NCBI GenBank assembly: GCA_022072025.1
Contig: JAJVIP010000011.1
Location: forward strand, 17,200-81,199
Direction: 5' to 3'
From: Elusimicrobiota bacterium
GTDB taxonomy: Bacteria; Elusimicrobiota; Elusimicrobia; F11
Length of the DNA: 64,000 nt
Shown here: positions 1-8,350 of the stretch, one piece after another
Layout: every line of letters begins with the position of its first letter
Numbering within the stretch: the stretch's first letter is position 1
Position numbers and translations under genes: made by a program
The notes under the pieces: generated by a model
The model's input: only the letters and a program-made list of their open reading frames with translations
Databases searched by the model: none
Told to the model about the DNA's origin: nothing

Positions 1-1851
1 ACCAAGGAAGTGGTGAGACCGGTATTGGCGGCTATTCTGGTGTCTTCCTGTGGGTTCCTGCCTTTCGCGATGACGTCAGGAATCATGGGAAAAATATTGT
101 TTGTCATACCTGTTATCATCATCCTGTGTTTTTTATCCAGTTTGTTTGAAGCCTTTTTTATTCTTCCTTCCCATGTCGTGGACTTGATGCCGCTTGGAAA
201 ACCCGTCCAAGAGTCAAGCGAGGGTCGATGGTATATGGCGGTTCTTAACACCTACAAACGCGTCATGTCGTGGGTCATGACCCATCGGGTTAAGTTTTTC
301 TCTTTGGTGATTCTGTTTATTGTCCTGACCGGCGTGGTAGCCAAAATGCGCTTAAAATTTATCCTGTTCCCTGAAGGTCTCGTTGAACAATTTTTCATTA
401 ACCTGGAGATGCCCACGGGAACTCACCTCAATGAAAGCGACCGCGTGTTTCAAAAAATTGAACAAGCCGTGATGCAATTGCCTCCCGAAGAATTCGATGT
501 CATGACCGGATTGATCGGTTTCAAGATGGCCGAGGACGGATCGTTTCGGTACGGAACCCAATATGCTCAAGCCCGTGTGTTTCTCACCCCGGTTGAAAAA
601 AGGAAACGTAAATCAAAAGCCATTATTGAAGAGCTTCGTGAGAAAGTTGGTCTTCCGGAGGGGTCGGGAAAAATCACATTTGAGGAATTGCAAGCGGGCC
701 CACCCGTCGGAAAGGCGGTGGATGTTCGCGTTCGAGGAAGGGATCCGGACGTCATTGCGACCATTGTCGAGGAAATTAAAAAGGAATTAACCCAAATGAC
801 CGGCGTCAGTGATATTCGTGATTCTCGCGACGGCGGTAAAGACGAAGTTCGCCTCATTTTGGATGACCGAAAAGCCGGATTTGCGAACTTAACCGCCACA
901 AATGTGGGCCGCAATATTCTCTACGCTGTTGATGGAGGAGAGGTCAGCAAAATTCGCAGAGGAACGGAGGAAATAAAAATTAAAGTCAAACTCATTGAGG
1001 CCCAACGTTCCTCCAAGAAAGACCTGCTCCAGTTGGATATCCTGAACCCTCAAGGCCGCAACATCAAATTGGGGGCCGTGGCGTCAACCCACATCACGCC
1101 AGGCAAACCCTATATAGAGCACTACAAATTCCGTCCGGCGGTCCAAGTCACAGCCCAAGTCGATACAAAACTTATCACGTCCCAAGAGGCGAATAATCGC
1201 ATCGTTGAAAAATTCAAAGATCTTCCCAAACGCCATCCCGGATATGAATTGATTTATGGAGGAGAGGCGGAGGAAACGGCCAAATCTATGCGATCTTTGG
1301 GCCATGCCTTTTTTGTCGTTCTCGCGTTGGATTTTGTGATCTTGGCCACCTTGTTTGGTTCGTATGGCCAGCCATTGATCATTCTTCTTCTGACAGTTCC
1401 CATTGGACTTGTGGGGGTTGTGTACGCGCTCATTTTGCACAACCAACCCGCTTCTTTTATGGCGATGCTGGGAGTGGTCTCGATGACAGGCGTCGTCATC
1501 AACAATGCCATTGTGATTGTTAATTTCATCAATGAACATCGCAAAACGGGTCTGCCTCTTGAACAAGCCGTTATCGAAGCCGGGGCTCAACGTCTTCGCC
1601 CCATATGGGCCTCTTCTCTGACCACACTCTTGGGACTGTTCCCCACCGCTTACGGTTGGGGCGGATATGAACCCTTTGTAGCCCCCATGGCCCTTTCGTT
1701 GGCCTGGGGATTGGCCATTTCCATGCCCATGACACTCATCCTCATCCCCATGTCCTATGTGATTATGGACGACTTGTCGAAATACTTCGGAAACCTCTTC
1801 TCCGGCCCCAAGACAGCGTTACTCAATTTAATTCGCCGTATAACCCATTAG
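1..1851 (+). CDS. RND efflux transporter permease (AcrB-type), 5' truncated by window edge
   Basis: The reading frame is open from base 1, so this is the C-terminal ~616 residues of a roughly 1,000-residue pump. It opens in the first membrane bundle (VRPVLAAILVSS, SGIMGK, LFEAFFILPSHV), followed by a periplasmic porter region of about 310 residues. The second membrane bundle carries MLGVVSMTGVVINNAIVIVN, the characteristic helix of RND pumps, and ends IPMSYVIMDDLSKYFG. The family exports substrates from the inner membrane and periplasm using proton-motive force, together with a periplasmic adaptor and an outer-membrane channel. Both partners would lie upstream, outside the window. The substrate cannot be told. 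The next gene starts 141 bp downstream, and I see no clear terminator between them. Confidence 0.93.
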   Translation, partial: TKEVVRPVLAAILVSSCGFLPFAMTSGIMGKILFVIPVIIILCFLSSLFEAFFILPSHVVDLMPLGKPVQESSEGRWYMAVLNTYKRVMSWVMTHRVKFFSLVILFIVLTGVVAKMRLKFILFPEGLVEQFFINLEMPTGTHLNESDRVFQKIEQAVMQLPPEEFDVMTGLIGFKMAEDGSFRYGTQYAQARVFLTPVEKRKRKSKAIIEELREKVGLPEGSGKITFEELQAGPPVGKAVDVRVRGRDPDVIATIVEEIKKELTQMTGVSDIRDSRDGGKDEVRLILDDRKAGFANLTATNVGRNILYAVDGGEVSKIRRGTEEIKIKVKLIEAQRSSKKDLLQLDILNPQGRNIKLGAVASTHITPGKPYIEHYKFRPAVQVTAQVDTKLITSQEANNRIVEKFKDLPKRHPGYELIYGGEAEETAKSMRSLGHAFFVVLALDFVILATLFGSYGQPLIILLLTVPIGLVGVVYALILHNQPASFMAMLGVVSMTGVVINNAIVIVNFINEHRKTGLPLEQAVIEAGAQRLRPIWASSLTTLLGLFPTAYGWGGYEPFVAPMALSLAWGLAISMPMTLILIPMSYVIMDDLSKYFGNLFSGPKTALLNLIRRITH

Positions 1852-1992
1852 TGTTCTCGTTTTGTTGCACCGACCCTTTGGCTCAGGTGTCTTGGTATAC
1901 CCGAATCATGAAAGCCCAAGGGCGATCTTTGGTACCTTTTAGCGAACCTGAGGTTATTCCCATTTTCCACCTGAAGTTTCGTAAGCTGGCGT

Positions 1993-3357
1993 ATGGGTTT
2001 TTATAAATTTCAACTTTCACCGGAGCTGTTCAAATCGATCACCGAGTTGGGTTATGCCGAACCAACTCCGGTCCAGGCCAAAGTCATTCCGGAAGCGATG
2101 AAGGGGCACGACATTCAAGCCTGCGCGCAAACGGGAACCGGTAAAACCTGCGCTTTCGCCATTCCGATCATTGAGAAATTGCTTAAGCAACCGCGGGCTC
2201 AACGCCCGAAGGCCTTAATTGTGACCCCGACGCGAGAATTGGCCGCTCAAGTGGTTTCTGTGGTGGGCGACTTGGCCAAACACACCCGTATTAAAACAGC
2301 TTTACTATTGGGCGGGGCCAATTTCAATCAACAAGTGCGCCAGTTGCGCGCCGGCGCGGAAGTGGTGGTGGCCACCCCCGGACGGTTGCTGGACCATGTG
2401 AAACAAGGGACCCTATCGCTGCGCGAAGTTCATACCTTCATTCTTGATGAAGCCGACCGTATGCTCGACATGGGTTTTTTGCCTGCTATTCGCAACATCG
2501 TGGCCACACTTCCCTCGCAACGCCAAACCATGCTTTTCTCCGCGACCTATTCCAATGAGATTCAAAAACTCATCAAACAATTTCTCAAGAACCCGGTTGT
2601 GGTGGAACTGGCCCGCTCCCAACCTTCTCAGAATGTGACCCAAATGGCTTATCCTGTCGCCCGGGCGCAGAAAGTGGCTTTGTTACAAGCCATTTTAGAA
2701 CTCGGAAATATGACTTCCGCCCTCGTCTTTACGCGCACCAAACATGGCGCGAGCCGCCTGGCTGAAACCCTCCATCGTCTCGGCAAATCCGTCACGGTCA
2801 TTCATGGAAACCGCAGTCAAAGCCAGCGCCAACAGGCGCTTTTGGGATTTAAAGAGAAACGGTTCCAGATTTTGGTTGCGACGGACATTGCCGCGCGTGG
2901 AATTGATGTGAAAGACATCAGTCATGTCATCAATTTCGATGTTCCTGTGTCTCCCGAAGATTATGTTCACCGCATCGGCCGAACCGGCCGCGCTCAAGCG
3001 GTGGGTGAGGCTTTTACGTTGGTGTCGCCGGAAGAAATGAGCCAACTGAAAGGCATTGAACGTTTGATTGGAAAACCCATCCCACGCGGTGTGATTCCTG
3101 ATTTCCCTTACCAAACTCAACCCAAGGTTTTTGAACAAAACAATCAATCACACAAACCCTTTGGTCAACCTCATCAAGGAGGACGTCCACACAATGGTGG
3201 ACGCCCCCCTCAACAACGCCATCCCCATCGGGGAGGTCGCCCTCATCAGGGAGGCCGTCCTCAAAATGGCCGTCCTTCTTTCGGTCGTCGTCATCAAGGC
3301 GGTCACTCTCAGGGACACGACGCCTCCTCCAATCGTCCTCCTCACCATCGCCATTAG
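1993..3357 (+). CDS. rhlE: DEAD-box ATP-dependent RNA helicase, RhlE-like
   Basis: The 454-residue protein has the full helicase core: Q motif (GYAEPTPVQ, ~20-28), Walker A AQTGTGKT (45-52), PTRELA, TPGRLLD, DEAD (152-155), SAT, RGIDV and HRIGRTGRA. Residues ~375-454 form a low-complexity basic tail of repeated HQGGRP/HNGGRP units, typical of RhlE-type helicases and probably used to grip RNA. It should unwind RNA duplexes in ribosome assembly or mRNA decay. The DNA of the tail is internally repetitive (GGTGGACGCCC/GGAGGCCGTCC variants), so the tail can easily change length by slippage. The stop codon TAG (3355-3357) lies inside the left 7 bp direct repeat flanking a MITE-like element. Confidence 0.93.
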   Translation: MGFYKFQLSPELFKSITELGYAEPTPVQAKVIPEAMKGHDIQACAQTGTGKTCAFAIPIIEKLLKQPRAQRPKALIVTPTRELAAQVVSVVGDLAKHTRIKTALLLGGANFNQQVRQLRAGAEVVVATPGRLLDHVKQGTLSLREVHTFILDEADRMLDMGFLPAIRNIVATLPSQRQTMLFSATYSNEIQKLIKQFLKNPVVVELARSQPSQNVTQMAYPVARAQKVALLQAILELGNMTSALVFTRTKHGASRLAETLHRLGKSVTVIHGNRSQSQRQQALLGFKEKRFQILVATDIAARGIDVKDISHVINFDVPVSPEDYVHRIGRTGRAQAVGEAFTLVSPEEMSQLKGIERLIGKPIPRGVIPDFPYQTQPKVFEQNNQSHKPFGQPHQGGRPHNGGRPPQQRHPHRGGRPHQGGRPQNGRPSFGRRHQGGHSQGHDASSNRPPHHRH

Positions 3358-3548
3358 CCCGAAGAATTCAGTTGAACGACCGTTATCGTCTATCAACAGT
3401 GAATATTTCAGTGCCGTCATCCCGGCATGCTTTCTGGCCGGGATCCAGGTTTTCTTCATGGGGAAAACCTGGGCCCCGGCCAAAAGATTGCCGGGGCGAC
3501 ATCGTCTTGTGCAGTACCTTTAGGTACGATTCAACTGAATCATTCCGG
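3358..3548. repeat. Short-family MITE-like palindromic element, copy S1
   Basis: The outer ends are imperfect inverted repeats around ATTCAGTTGAA (left near 3366; right complement near 3528-3540). The core (3415-3500) is a nested hairpin: CGTCATCCCGGC and GCCGGGGCGAC at the outside, GGCCGGGATCCAGGTTTTC and GAAAACCTGGGCCCCGGCC inside. TTAGCCC occurs at both sides (3354-3360 and 3549-3555), possibly a target duplication, and includes the helicase stop codon. There is no gene inside. The same core recurs at 11318, 13091 and 37723. One outer arm also recurs at 12923. Confidence 0.85.
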
Positions 3549-3621
3549 TTAGCCCAGATTGTTTTGCGGGTATTGGCACCAAGGAACAGCAAGTTATAAA
3601 TTCCTACTCGTGGGGAATAAA

Positions 3622-4791
3622 ATGTTGATCCGCTTACTTTTAAGTGTCCTGCTCATACAATGCTCGCGGATATCTACACAGGCCAAATCAAACCCATATA
3701 ATATTGATGACCCCATAGATGAAACTCTCCAGAGCGGGTTTCGTGAGCTTTACAATCTCAATTTTGAATCAGCGAAAGAAATTCTCACCCCTCTCACAAC
3801 CTTTCGAAATAAGCACGCGCTGGTCGATTTTTCTTTGGCCACCGTGGCCTGGTGGGAGAATTCTGTCAATGTCATGGAAAATGACGAACAAGCCAGTCAA
3901 ATATTTTTAATGGCGGCGGAGATATCAGAAAAAGGGTCACTCGCGAGAATTAAGCAGGGAGATGAGACCGGTGAAGCGCACATGGCCTTGGGCAGCCTGT
4001 ATGCCCTCTTGGCCCGGTGGGACGCCGCCAATCGCAAATGGCTTTCGGTTTTCACCAACGAAAAAAAAGCGCGTTACTATTTGACGAAAGCGCTCTCGCT
4101 GAACCCCAAAGCAACCGATGCCTACATGGCCCTGGGGATATTCGACTACACCTTGGCCACTCTTCCCAAAGTAGTGCGATATCTGTCCACCTCAAGTGCT
4201 GGCGGAAACAAACAAAAAGGGATTCAAGAGTTGACGCTGGCCGCGGAGAGGGGAGTGTATTTACGCCTGCCCGCCATCTTCTTTCTGGCCAACATTTACA
4301 CCAATCAACTCAACCAGCCGGAAAAATCAATCGAATTGCTTTCCAATTTAAGAAAAGAATTTCCAAACAGCCCTTTCGTCGATTTGATGATGTTCATTGC
4401 CCTCTACAACCAAGACTGTCCCGTGGAGATATCCGTTGAAGCGGAAGATTATGAATATCGCGTTGAAAGCGGTGTCTATCGGCCGGAGTTTAGAATCCAA
4501 TCACGATTCTTTAATGGCTTGGTGAAATTCAAAAGAAAAGAGTGGCTAGGGGCTGTCCGGGAATTCAATTTGGCCACAGCTGCCTATGCCCCTCAGAGTC
4601 CCTTTTACATATGGTCCCTTCTCTACACAGGATATGCATTGGACGCGCTGGGAAAAAGGCAAGAGGCCTTGGATTGCTATCGGCTGGTTCTCAAGGAGCG
4701 CGCGCGGTGGCAGTCCCATGACCTGGCTGAAAAAAGAATCAAAAAGCCGTTCTCTCCCGCAGACTCCGAAATGAAAACCCTCTTGCTCTAA
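3622..4791 (+). CDS. TPR-repeat periplasmic or lipid-anchored protein
   Basis: The chosen ATG follows GTGGGGA and gives the N-terminus MLIRLLLSVLLIQCSRIS, a signal peptide with a weak lipobox-like Cys (LIQC). The frame extends 21 codons further upstream, but those codons do not look coding. The ~389-residue mature protein has helical repeats, e.g. GEAHMALGSLYALLARWDAA, KARYYLTKALSLNPKATDAY and a C-terminal unit YTGYALDALGKRQEALDCYR, consistent with tetratricopeptide repeats. TPR proteins of this kind usually scaffold envelope complexes, but no specific role is evident. It stops 3 bp before the convergent exonuclease gene, with no hairpin between them. Confidence 0.75.
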   Translation: MLIRLLLSVLLIQCSRISTQAKSNPYNIDDPIDETLQSGFRELYNLNFESAKEILTPLTTFRNKHALVDFSLATVAWWENSVNVMENDEQASQIFLMAAEISEKGSLARIKQGDETGEAHMALGSLYALLARWDAANRKWLSVFTNEKKARYYLTKALSLNPKATDAYMALGIFDYTLATLPKVVRYLSTSSAGGNKQKGIQELTLAAERGVYLRLPAIFFLANIYTNQLNQPEKSIELLSNLRKEFPNSPFVDLMMFIALYNQDCPVEISVEAEDYEYRVESGVYRPEFRIQSRFFNGLVKFKRKEWLGAVREFNLATAAYAPQSPFYIWSLLYTGYALDALGKRQEALDCYRLVLKERARWQSHDLAEKRIKKPFSPADSEMKTLLL

Positions 4792-4793
4792 AT

Positions 4794-5567
4794 TTAAGGC
4801 AGCTTAAATTCCGCCCAGACCACGGTGTGGTCGGAGGGCGTGGGAGCTTGGCGGGGAGCCAAGTCAACTTCGACTTGGGTACATCGGTTGGCCAAAGGAG
4901 CGGTGGCCAAAATATGGTCAATACGCCAGCCGCGGTTGTTGGCAAACGAATTCCCAAAAAAATCCCAAAACGTATATTGAACACGATCGGGGTAGAGTTT
5001 TCGGAATACATCCACAAACCCCCAACTCACTGTGTTCTTGTACGCTTCTTGGGCCAGTTCGTGATAACAAACATGTTTTTTGTGCCGTTCAGGATGATGA
5101 ACGTCCAAAGGGCTGGGCGCAACATTGAGATCTCCGAGCCAAAGGGCCGGCTTGGAGGGATTCAACCGATCTTCAAATACCTTCCTCAACTGTTGAAACC
5201 AGGTGAGCTTGTATTGGTATTTGGGAGAGTCGATCAAATAACCCTGGGGAATATACGTGTTAAAAATTGGAATTCCATAAATGACCGTCTGGATGATTCG
5301 GAAATCTTCCGAATCAGGACCTTCTTTCAAACCATAAACCACTTTTGAAGGTTTTTCTTTGGAGAGCGTGGCCACCCCATTGTAGGCTTTCATTCCGCGG
5401 AACGTGACGTGATACCCCAGGTTCTGCAGCGGATCCAAGGGGAAAAGTTTGTCTTCGACTTTGGTTTCCTGTAAACACATCACATCGGGCTGATTTTTTG
5501 TGATCCATTCCGTGACAATGGGCAAACGCTTGCGAATGGAGTTCACGTTAAAGGTCGCAATCTTCAT
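4794..5567 (-). CDS. xthA: Exodeoxyribonuclease III / AP endonuclease
   Basis: An endonuclease/exonuclease/phosphatase-fold protein. It starts MKIATFNVNSIRKRLP, then has LQETK (catalytic Glu that binds metal), GDLNVAP (Asn) and SDHTVVWAEFK (catalytic Asp-His) near the C-terminus. The 257-residue length fits ExoIII. It cleaves abasic sites and removes 3' blocking groups during base-excision repair. An in-frame ATG eight codons further upstream (5591) would add MINDKMNV; I prefer the internal start because family members begin MKIATFNVN, though neither site has a strong Shine-Dalgarno sequence. The gene converges with the TPR gene and diverges from the FKBP gene. Confidence 0.9.
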   Translation of the reverse strand: MKIATFNVNSIRKRLPIVTEWITKNQPDVMCLQETKVEDKLFPLDPLQNLGYHVTFRGMKAYNGVATLSKEKPSKVVYGLKEGPDSEDFRIIQTVIYGIPIFNTYIPQGYLIDSPKYQYKLTWFQQLRKVFEDRLNPSKPALWLGDLNVAPSPLDVHHPERHKKHVCYHELAQEAYKNTVSWGFVDVFRKLYPDRVQYTFWDFFGNSFANNRGWRIDHILATAPLANRCTQVEVDLAPRQAPTPSDHTVVWAEFKLP

Positions 5568-5659
5568 GACATTCATCTTGTCATTAATCATTCAACAACT
5601 TCAACATTGACGTCAGGCTCCTAAAAGATCACACTGCGAAAAAATAAAGGAGACCCCCC

Positions 5660-6220
5660 ATGAACGCCTCATCCCGTCCTCAAAACTTTTGCTCACTCTG
5701 GCTCGTTTTGTCCGTCGTCTTTCTATCGATGGGCTGTCAAAACAACAAAGTGGTGGAAAATGGAAAATTGGTAAAAATGAATTACACCCTCACTGTTGAT
5801 GGAGCGGTCGTTGACTCTTCCGTCAATAAAACACCGTTGGAATTCGTTCATGGGGGCGGACAAATAATTCCTGGTTTGGAAGAACAGATTGTGGGACTGA
5901 AAGTGGGAGAAAAAAAACACATAACTCTTGCTCCTGAAAATGGATATGGCGCGATCAATCCCAAAGCGCAACAAAAAGTGCCCAAAAAAGCTTTTGGCGA
6001 TGTGAGCCAACTGAAAGTTGGCATGACTGTGAACGGACAAAATGGCGGACGTCCTGTTCAAGCCAAAGTGGTATCCATCGGCTCAAAAGACATCACCTTG
6101 GATTTCAACCACCCCTTGGCCGGTAAAACCTTGGATTTTGATATTGAAATCATGGCCATAGAGAAGGCCTCGACGCCACCAACGGTTCCCCAAACAGCAG
6201 AACCCGAAAAGAAGAGATAA
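5660..6220 (+). CDS. Exported SlyD-like FKBP peptidyl-prolyl isomerase (lipoprotein)
   Basis: A strong SD (AAAGGAGA) precedes the ATG. The N-terminus is a lipoprotein signal peptide ending VFLSMGCQNN, so the enzyme should be anchored in the envelope. The FKBP core follows (VKMNYTLTVDGAVVDSS, PLEFVHGGGQIIPGLEEQI, VGEKKHITL). An insert-in-flap region (residues ~95-150, GYGAINPKAQQKVPKKAF ... VNGQNGGRPVQAKV) and LDFNHPLAGKTLDFDIEI match SlyD-type rather than FKBP12-type proteins. SlyD-type IF domains act as chaperones as well as prolyl isomerases. The His-rich metal-binding tail of E. coli SlyD is absent. The likely role is folding of exported proteins. Confidence 0.88.
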   Translation: MNASSRPQNFCSLWLVLSVVFLSMGCQNNKVVENGKLVKMNYTLTVDGAVVDSSVNKTPLEFVHGGGQIIPGLEEQIVGLKVGEKKHITLAPENGYGAINPKAQQKVPKKAFGDVSQLKVGMTVNGQNGGRPVQAKVVSIGSKDITLDFNHPLAGKTLDFDIEIMAIEKASTPPTVPQTAEPEKKR

Positions 6221-6306
6221 ACAGGCTGATGGTTCAATAGGAAATTATTTTGGCTTTCCTGTTGCATATTCCCTCAGAGAGACCCATATTCTTAGGGAGT
6301 GAAACC

Positions 6307-6465
6307 ATGAAAAACTTAATATTCATATTGATAACAATGGCTGTATTAGTCGGATGCTCCAAAGATGGGTCCAAGTCGCGTGTACTGGAAGGGGGTAGCA
6401 TCAGCAACACAGGTGAACCGACTCCTACCGACGCCAATTTTCCTGAACTGGGCCCCAAACCCTAA
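6307..6465 (+). CDS. Small putative lipoprotein, 52 aa
   Basis: MKNLIFILITMAVLVGCSKDG is a textbook lipoprotein signal with lipobox LVGC. The SD AGGGAG stands 7 bases before the ATG. The remaining ~30 residues are polar and probably disordered, ending PELGPKP. I do not recognise a family. A strong terminator follows 21 bp downstream, which supports it being a real expressed gene. Confidence 0.65.
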   Translation: MKNLIFILITMAVLVGCSKDGSKSRVLEGGSISNTGEPTPTDANFPELGPKP

Positions 6466-6486
6466 CAAACCCAGAGTCCCACGCGC

Positions 6487-6526
6487 GCCGTGATGGATCC
6501 CAACCTCCATCACGGCTTTATTTTTT
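6487..6526 (+). terminator. Rho-independent terminator
   Basis: A perfect 10 bp stem GCCGTGATGG / CCATCACGGC with a 10-base loop is followed by TTTATTTTTT. It ends the FKBP/small lipoprotein transcript on the + strand. Confidence 0.9.
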
Positions 6527-6566
6527 CAAGTTGTCCGAGGGATGAATGAGAAACCAGCTCTGGACT

Positions 6567-8324
6567 TTACTGCGGCCCAAGCCCCGGAAAAGTGGCTCCG
6601 TCGTATGGAGCCCTTGACTCCTTAAAGTTAGCGGCCAGCATGTGGCGATGGTTTTTGGCAATTTCATGCAGGCGGGTGGTTAAGTCTCGAAAATGGTCCA
6701 TTGAGTTGTCTGTCCCGCGAATGGCAAAAACGACCAAAAGATGTTCCTCCGAATTCCATCTTTTCCAAAATTCTTCATGCCCGATAAACAGTTGCGGGTC
6801 TTTGATTCCGTCCGAAGCGAGCTCCCCTTTAAAATCCGCCACCAAAATGGGTTTCTTCAGCGCCCAAGGAAATCCATGGGGATAGGTTCGGTAAGCCACC
6901 AGGGTCGCGTTTTGAACCTTTTGAGCGGCACGCGCCATGTCCATGGAGGAATAGTCTTTGGCCAGAGTGGGGATCGCGCGGACCAAAACGAACAACAAAC
7001 CCCACCAGGCCACCCCCTGGATGAAGAGGGCCCGGCGGACACTTTTCCTGGAAAAATAAAATGCCAACCAAGCCCCAAACAAAATGAATATCAACATCAT
7101 TCCAACACTTCTCTCCAAACCGAGCGTCACAACCGCTTCGGCCTGAAGCCCCACCCAACCGCCCACGCCAACCAAACCGGTCATCAGAAGGGCGTTCCAT
7201 ATCCAAAATTTCTGAGAGCTCATCACATCTTGGGGTGTCACTTCTGATATCCACCGACCCAACAAGGCCGCCGCGGCTGGAAAAGCGGGCAAAATATAGG
7301 GGATAAGTTTTGAATGAGAAAAGGAAAAAAAGAGAATGGGAGTCACGCACCACAGAAACAAGAATAATTCTTCAGAGTTTTGAATAATTCGAGCACGCCC
7401 CAGAACCAAGGGCAACCCTTTGGTCTGCCACTTTTCCTGGGCTTCGCCCGCAGTGAAATGTTTGTAGACCTGCCCGATAAAAATAAACGTCCACGGTAAC
7501 AACCCGCCGACAAAGATCGGAACAAAATAGAGAATATGTCCCGTTCGGTCATGAATATCGGTTGAATAACGCTGGAAATGTTCTCGAATAATAAAGAAGT
7601 GCAGGAAGCCGGGATTGTGTTTTTCGATCACATAAAATGAAGGCACCACAATCATGAAGAAAAGAACGGGAGCCCAAGAAAGCAGCAAATCACGCAAATG
7701 TTTCCATCGACCGGTCAGCAGTGTCCAAGGCAAAAGAACCAATCCGGGCAACACAAGCGCCAGCAAACCTTTTGAGAGCATGGCCAAGGCCGCCGCGAAC
7801 CCCACCAACCATTGAAAACCTGTGCCGGGGCGTCCCGCCGCTCTTTCTCGGAAAAATCCCATCACGCCAAACAGCGTGAGCGTTAGAAAAAACGAAACCA
7901 CCCCATCGGTTAAATTGATTCGGCCCAGCGCGAAAGGGAGCAACGATGAGATAAAAATCAGACCTCCCCAGAGCCCTCCCAGAGGGGAAACTGTCGTCCC
8001 CAGCCTTCCTATTATGAGGAGCACAGTGCCAATACAAGCCAATCGGACCGCTAGCCGCGCGGCAAAGGGGGTTTCTCCCAAGAGACTCATGGAGGTCGCA
8101 TTCAGCCAATAAAGCAGAGGAGGTTTCTCGAAATATCGAGAATCATTGAGTCGAAAGGTGAGCCAATCTTGATGGGCCAGCATTTCTCGCGGAATTTCCG
8201 CATAACGCGTTTCGTCGGGATCAAAAAGGTGCGCGCCGGGAAGATCCAAAAATAAAATCGCACCAAACAGAATAATCAACCCCGCCAAAAAGGGCCGCTG
8301 TCTGAGAAAAATTCGAGTGAACAT
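6567..8324 (-). CDS. ArnT-like membrane glycosyltransferase (PMT_2/GT39 family)
   Basis: The 585-residue polytopic protein has, after the first membrane helix, HLFDPDETRYAEIPREM, the catalytic Asp-Glu motif of the ArnT/PMT fold, and then YFEKPPLLYW. About a dozen hydrophobic helices fill residues 15-440, and a soluble C-terminal region follows. The family uses polyprenyl-phosphate sugars to modify lipid A or other envelope glycans on the periplasmic face; the acceptor here is unknown. The last ~17 codons (ending APYDGATFPGLGPQ) lie wholly within a dispersed hairpin repeat, so the C-terminus appears to have been replaced by repeat sequence. It is transcribed divergently from the CBS-EIIA gene, 26 bp away. 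Confidence 0.88.
   Translation of the reverse strand: MFTRIFLRQRPFLAGLIILFGAILFLDLPGAHLFDPDETRYAEIPREMLAHQDWLTFRLNDSRYFEKPPLLYWLNATSMSLLGETPFAARLAVRLACIGTVLLIIGRLGTTVSPLGGLWGGLIFISSLLPFALGRINLTDGVVSFFLTLTLFGVMGFFRERAAGRPGTGFQWLVGFAAALAMLSKGLLALVLPGLVLLPWTLLTGRWKHLRDLLLSWAPVLFFMIVVPSFYVIEKHNPGFLHFFIIREHFQRYSTDIHDRTGHILYFVPIFVGGLLPWTFIFIGQVYKHFTAGEAQEKWQTKGLPLVLGRARIIQNSEELFLFLWCVTPILFFSFSHSKLIPYILPAFPAAAALLGRWISEVTPQDVMSSQKFWIWNALLMTGLVGVGGWVGLQAEAVVTLGLERSVGMMLIFILFGAWLAFYFSRKSVRRALFIQGVAWWGLLFVLVRAIPTLAKDYSSMDMARAAQKVQNATLVAYRTYPHGFPWALKKPILVADFKGELASDGIKDPQLFIGHEEFWKRWNSEEHLLVVFAIRGTDNSMDHFRDLTTRLHEIAKNHRHMLAANFKESRAPYDGATFPGLGPQ
6569..6617 (+). repeat. Covarying hairpin element, copy A
   Basis: The sequence runs ACTGCGGCCCAAGCC, then CCGGAAAAGT, then the hairpin GGCTCC-GTCGTAT-GGAGCC and CCTTGA. 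The same unit occurs in reverse at 13906-13955 (stem GGCCCC/GGGGCC) and in partial form at 54809-54845 (GGCACC/GGTGCC). The fourth stem base and its partner change together. Here the repeat covers the final codons and abuts the stop codon of the minus-strand ArnT-like gene. Confidence 0.8.
7425..7470 (-). repeat. Possible degenerate copy of the covarying hairpin element inside the ArnT-like gene
   Basis: On the minus strand the sequence ACTGCGGGCGAAGCCC, AGGAAAAGTGGC, GGTTGCCCTTGG lines up base by base with copy A over about 50 bp, encoding HFTAGEAQEKWQTKGLP. The outer stem GGCA/TGCC is kept but the inner stem is lost. It could be an old in-frame insertion or chance similarity. Confidence 0.35.
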
Positions 8325-8350
8325 GGCCCGATTAAATTAAAATCCGAGCG

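Noticed and set aside
1084..1590. Minus-strand open frame of 168 codons inside the RND permease gene
   Set aside because: Antisense to strongly conserved membrane helices, with composition typical of a shadow frame and no ribosome site.
3160..3320. Short tandem units at the helicase 3' end that could suggest a CRISPR array
   Set aside because: The units encode the GGRP-type tail in frame, are too short and imperfect, and have no spacers of constant length.
3131..3523. Plus-strand open frame overlapping the helicase tail and repeat S1
   Set aside because: It reads the low-complexity helicase tail in another frame and then repeat DNA; no start signal.
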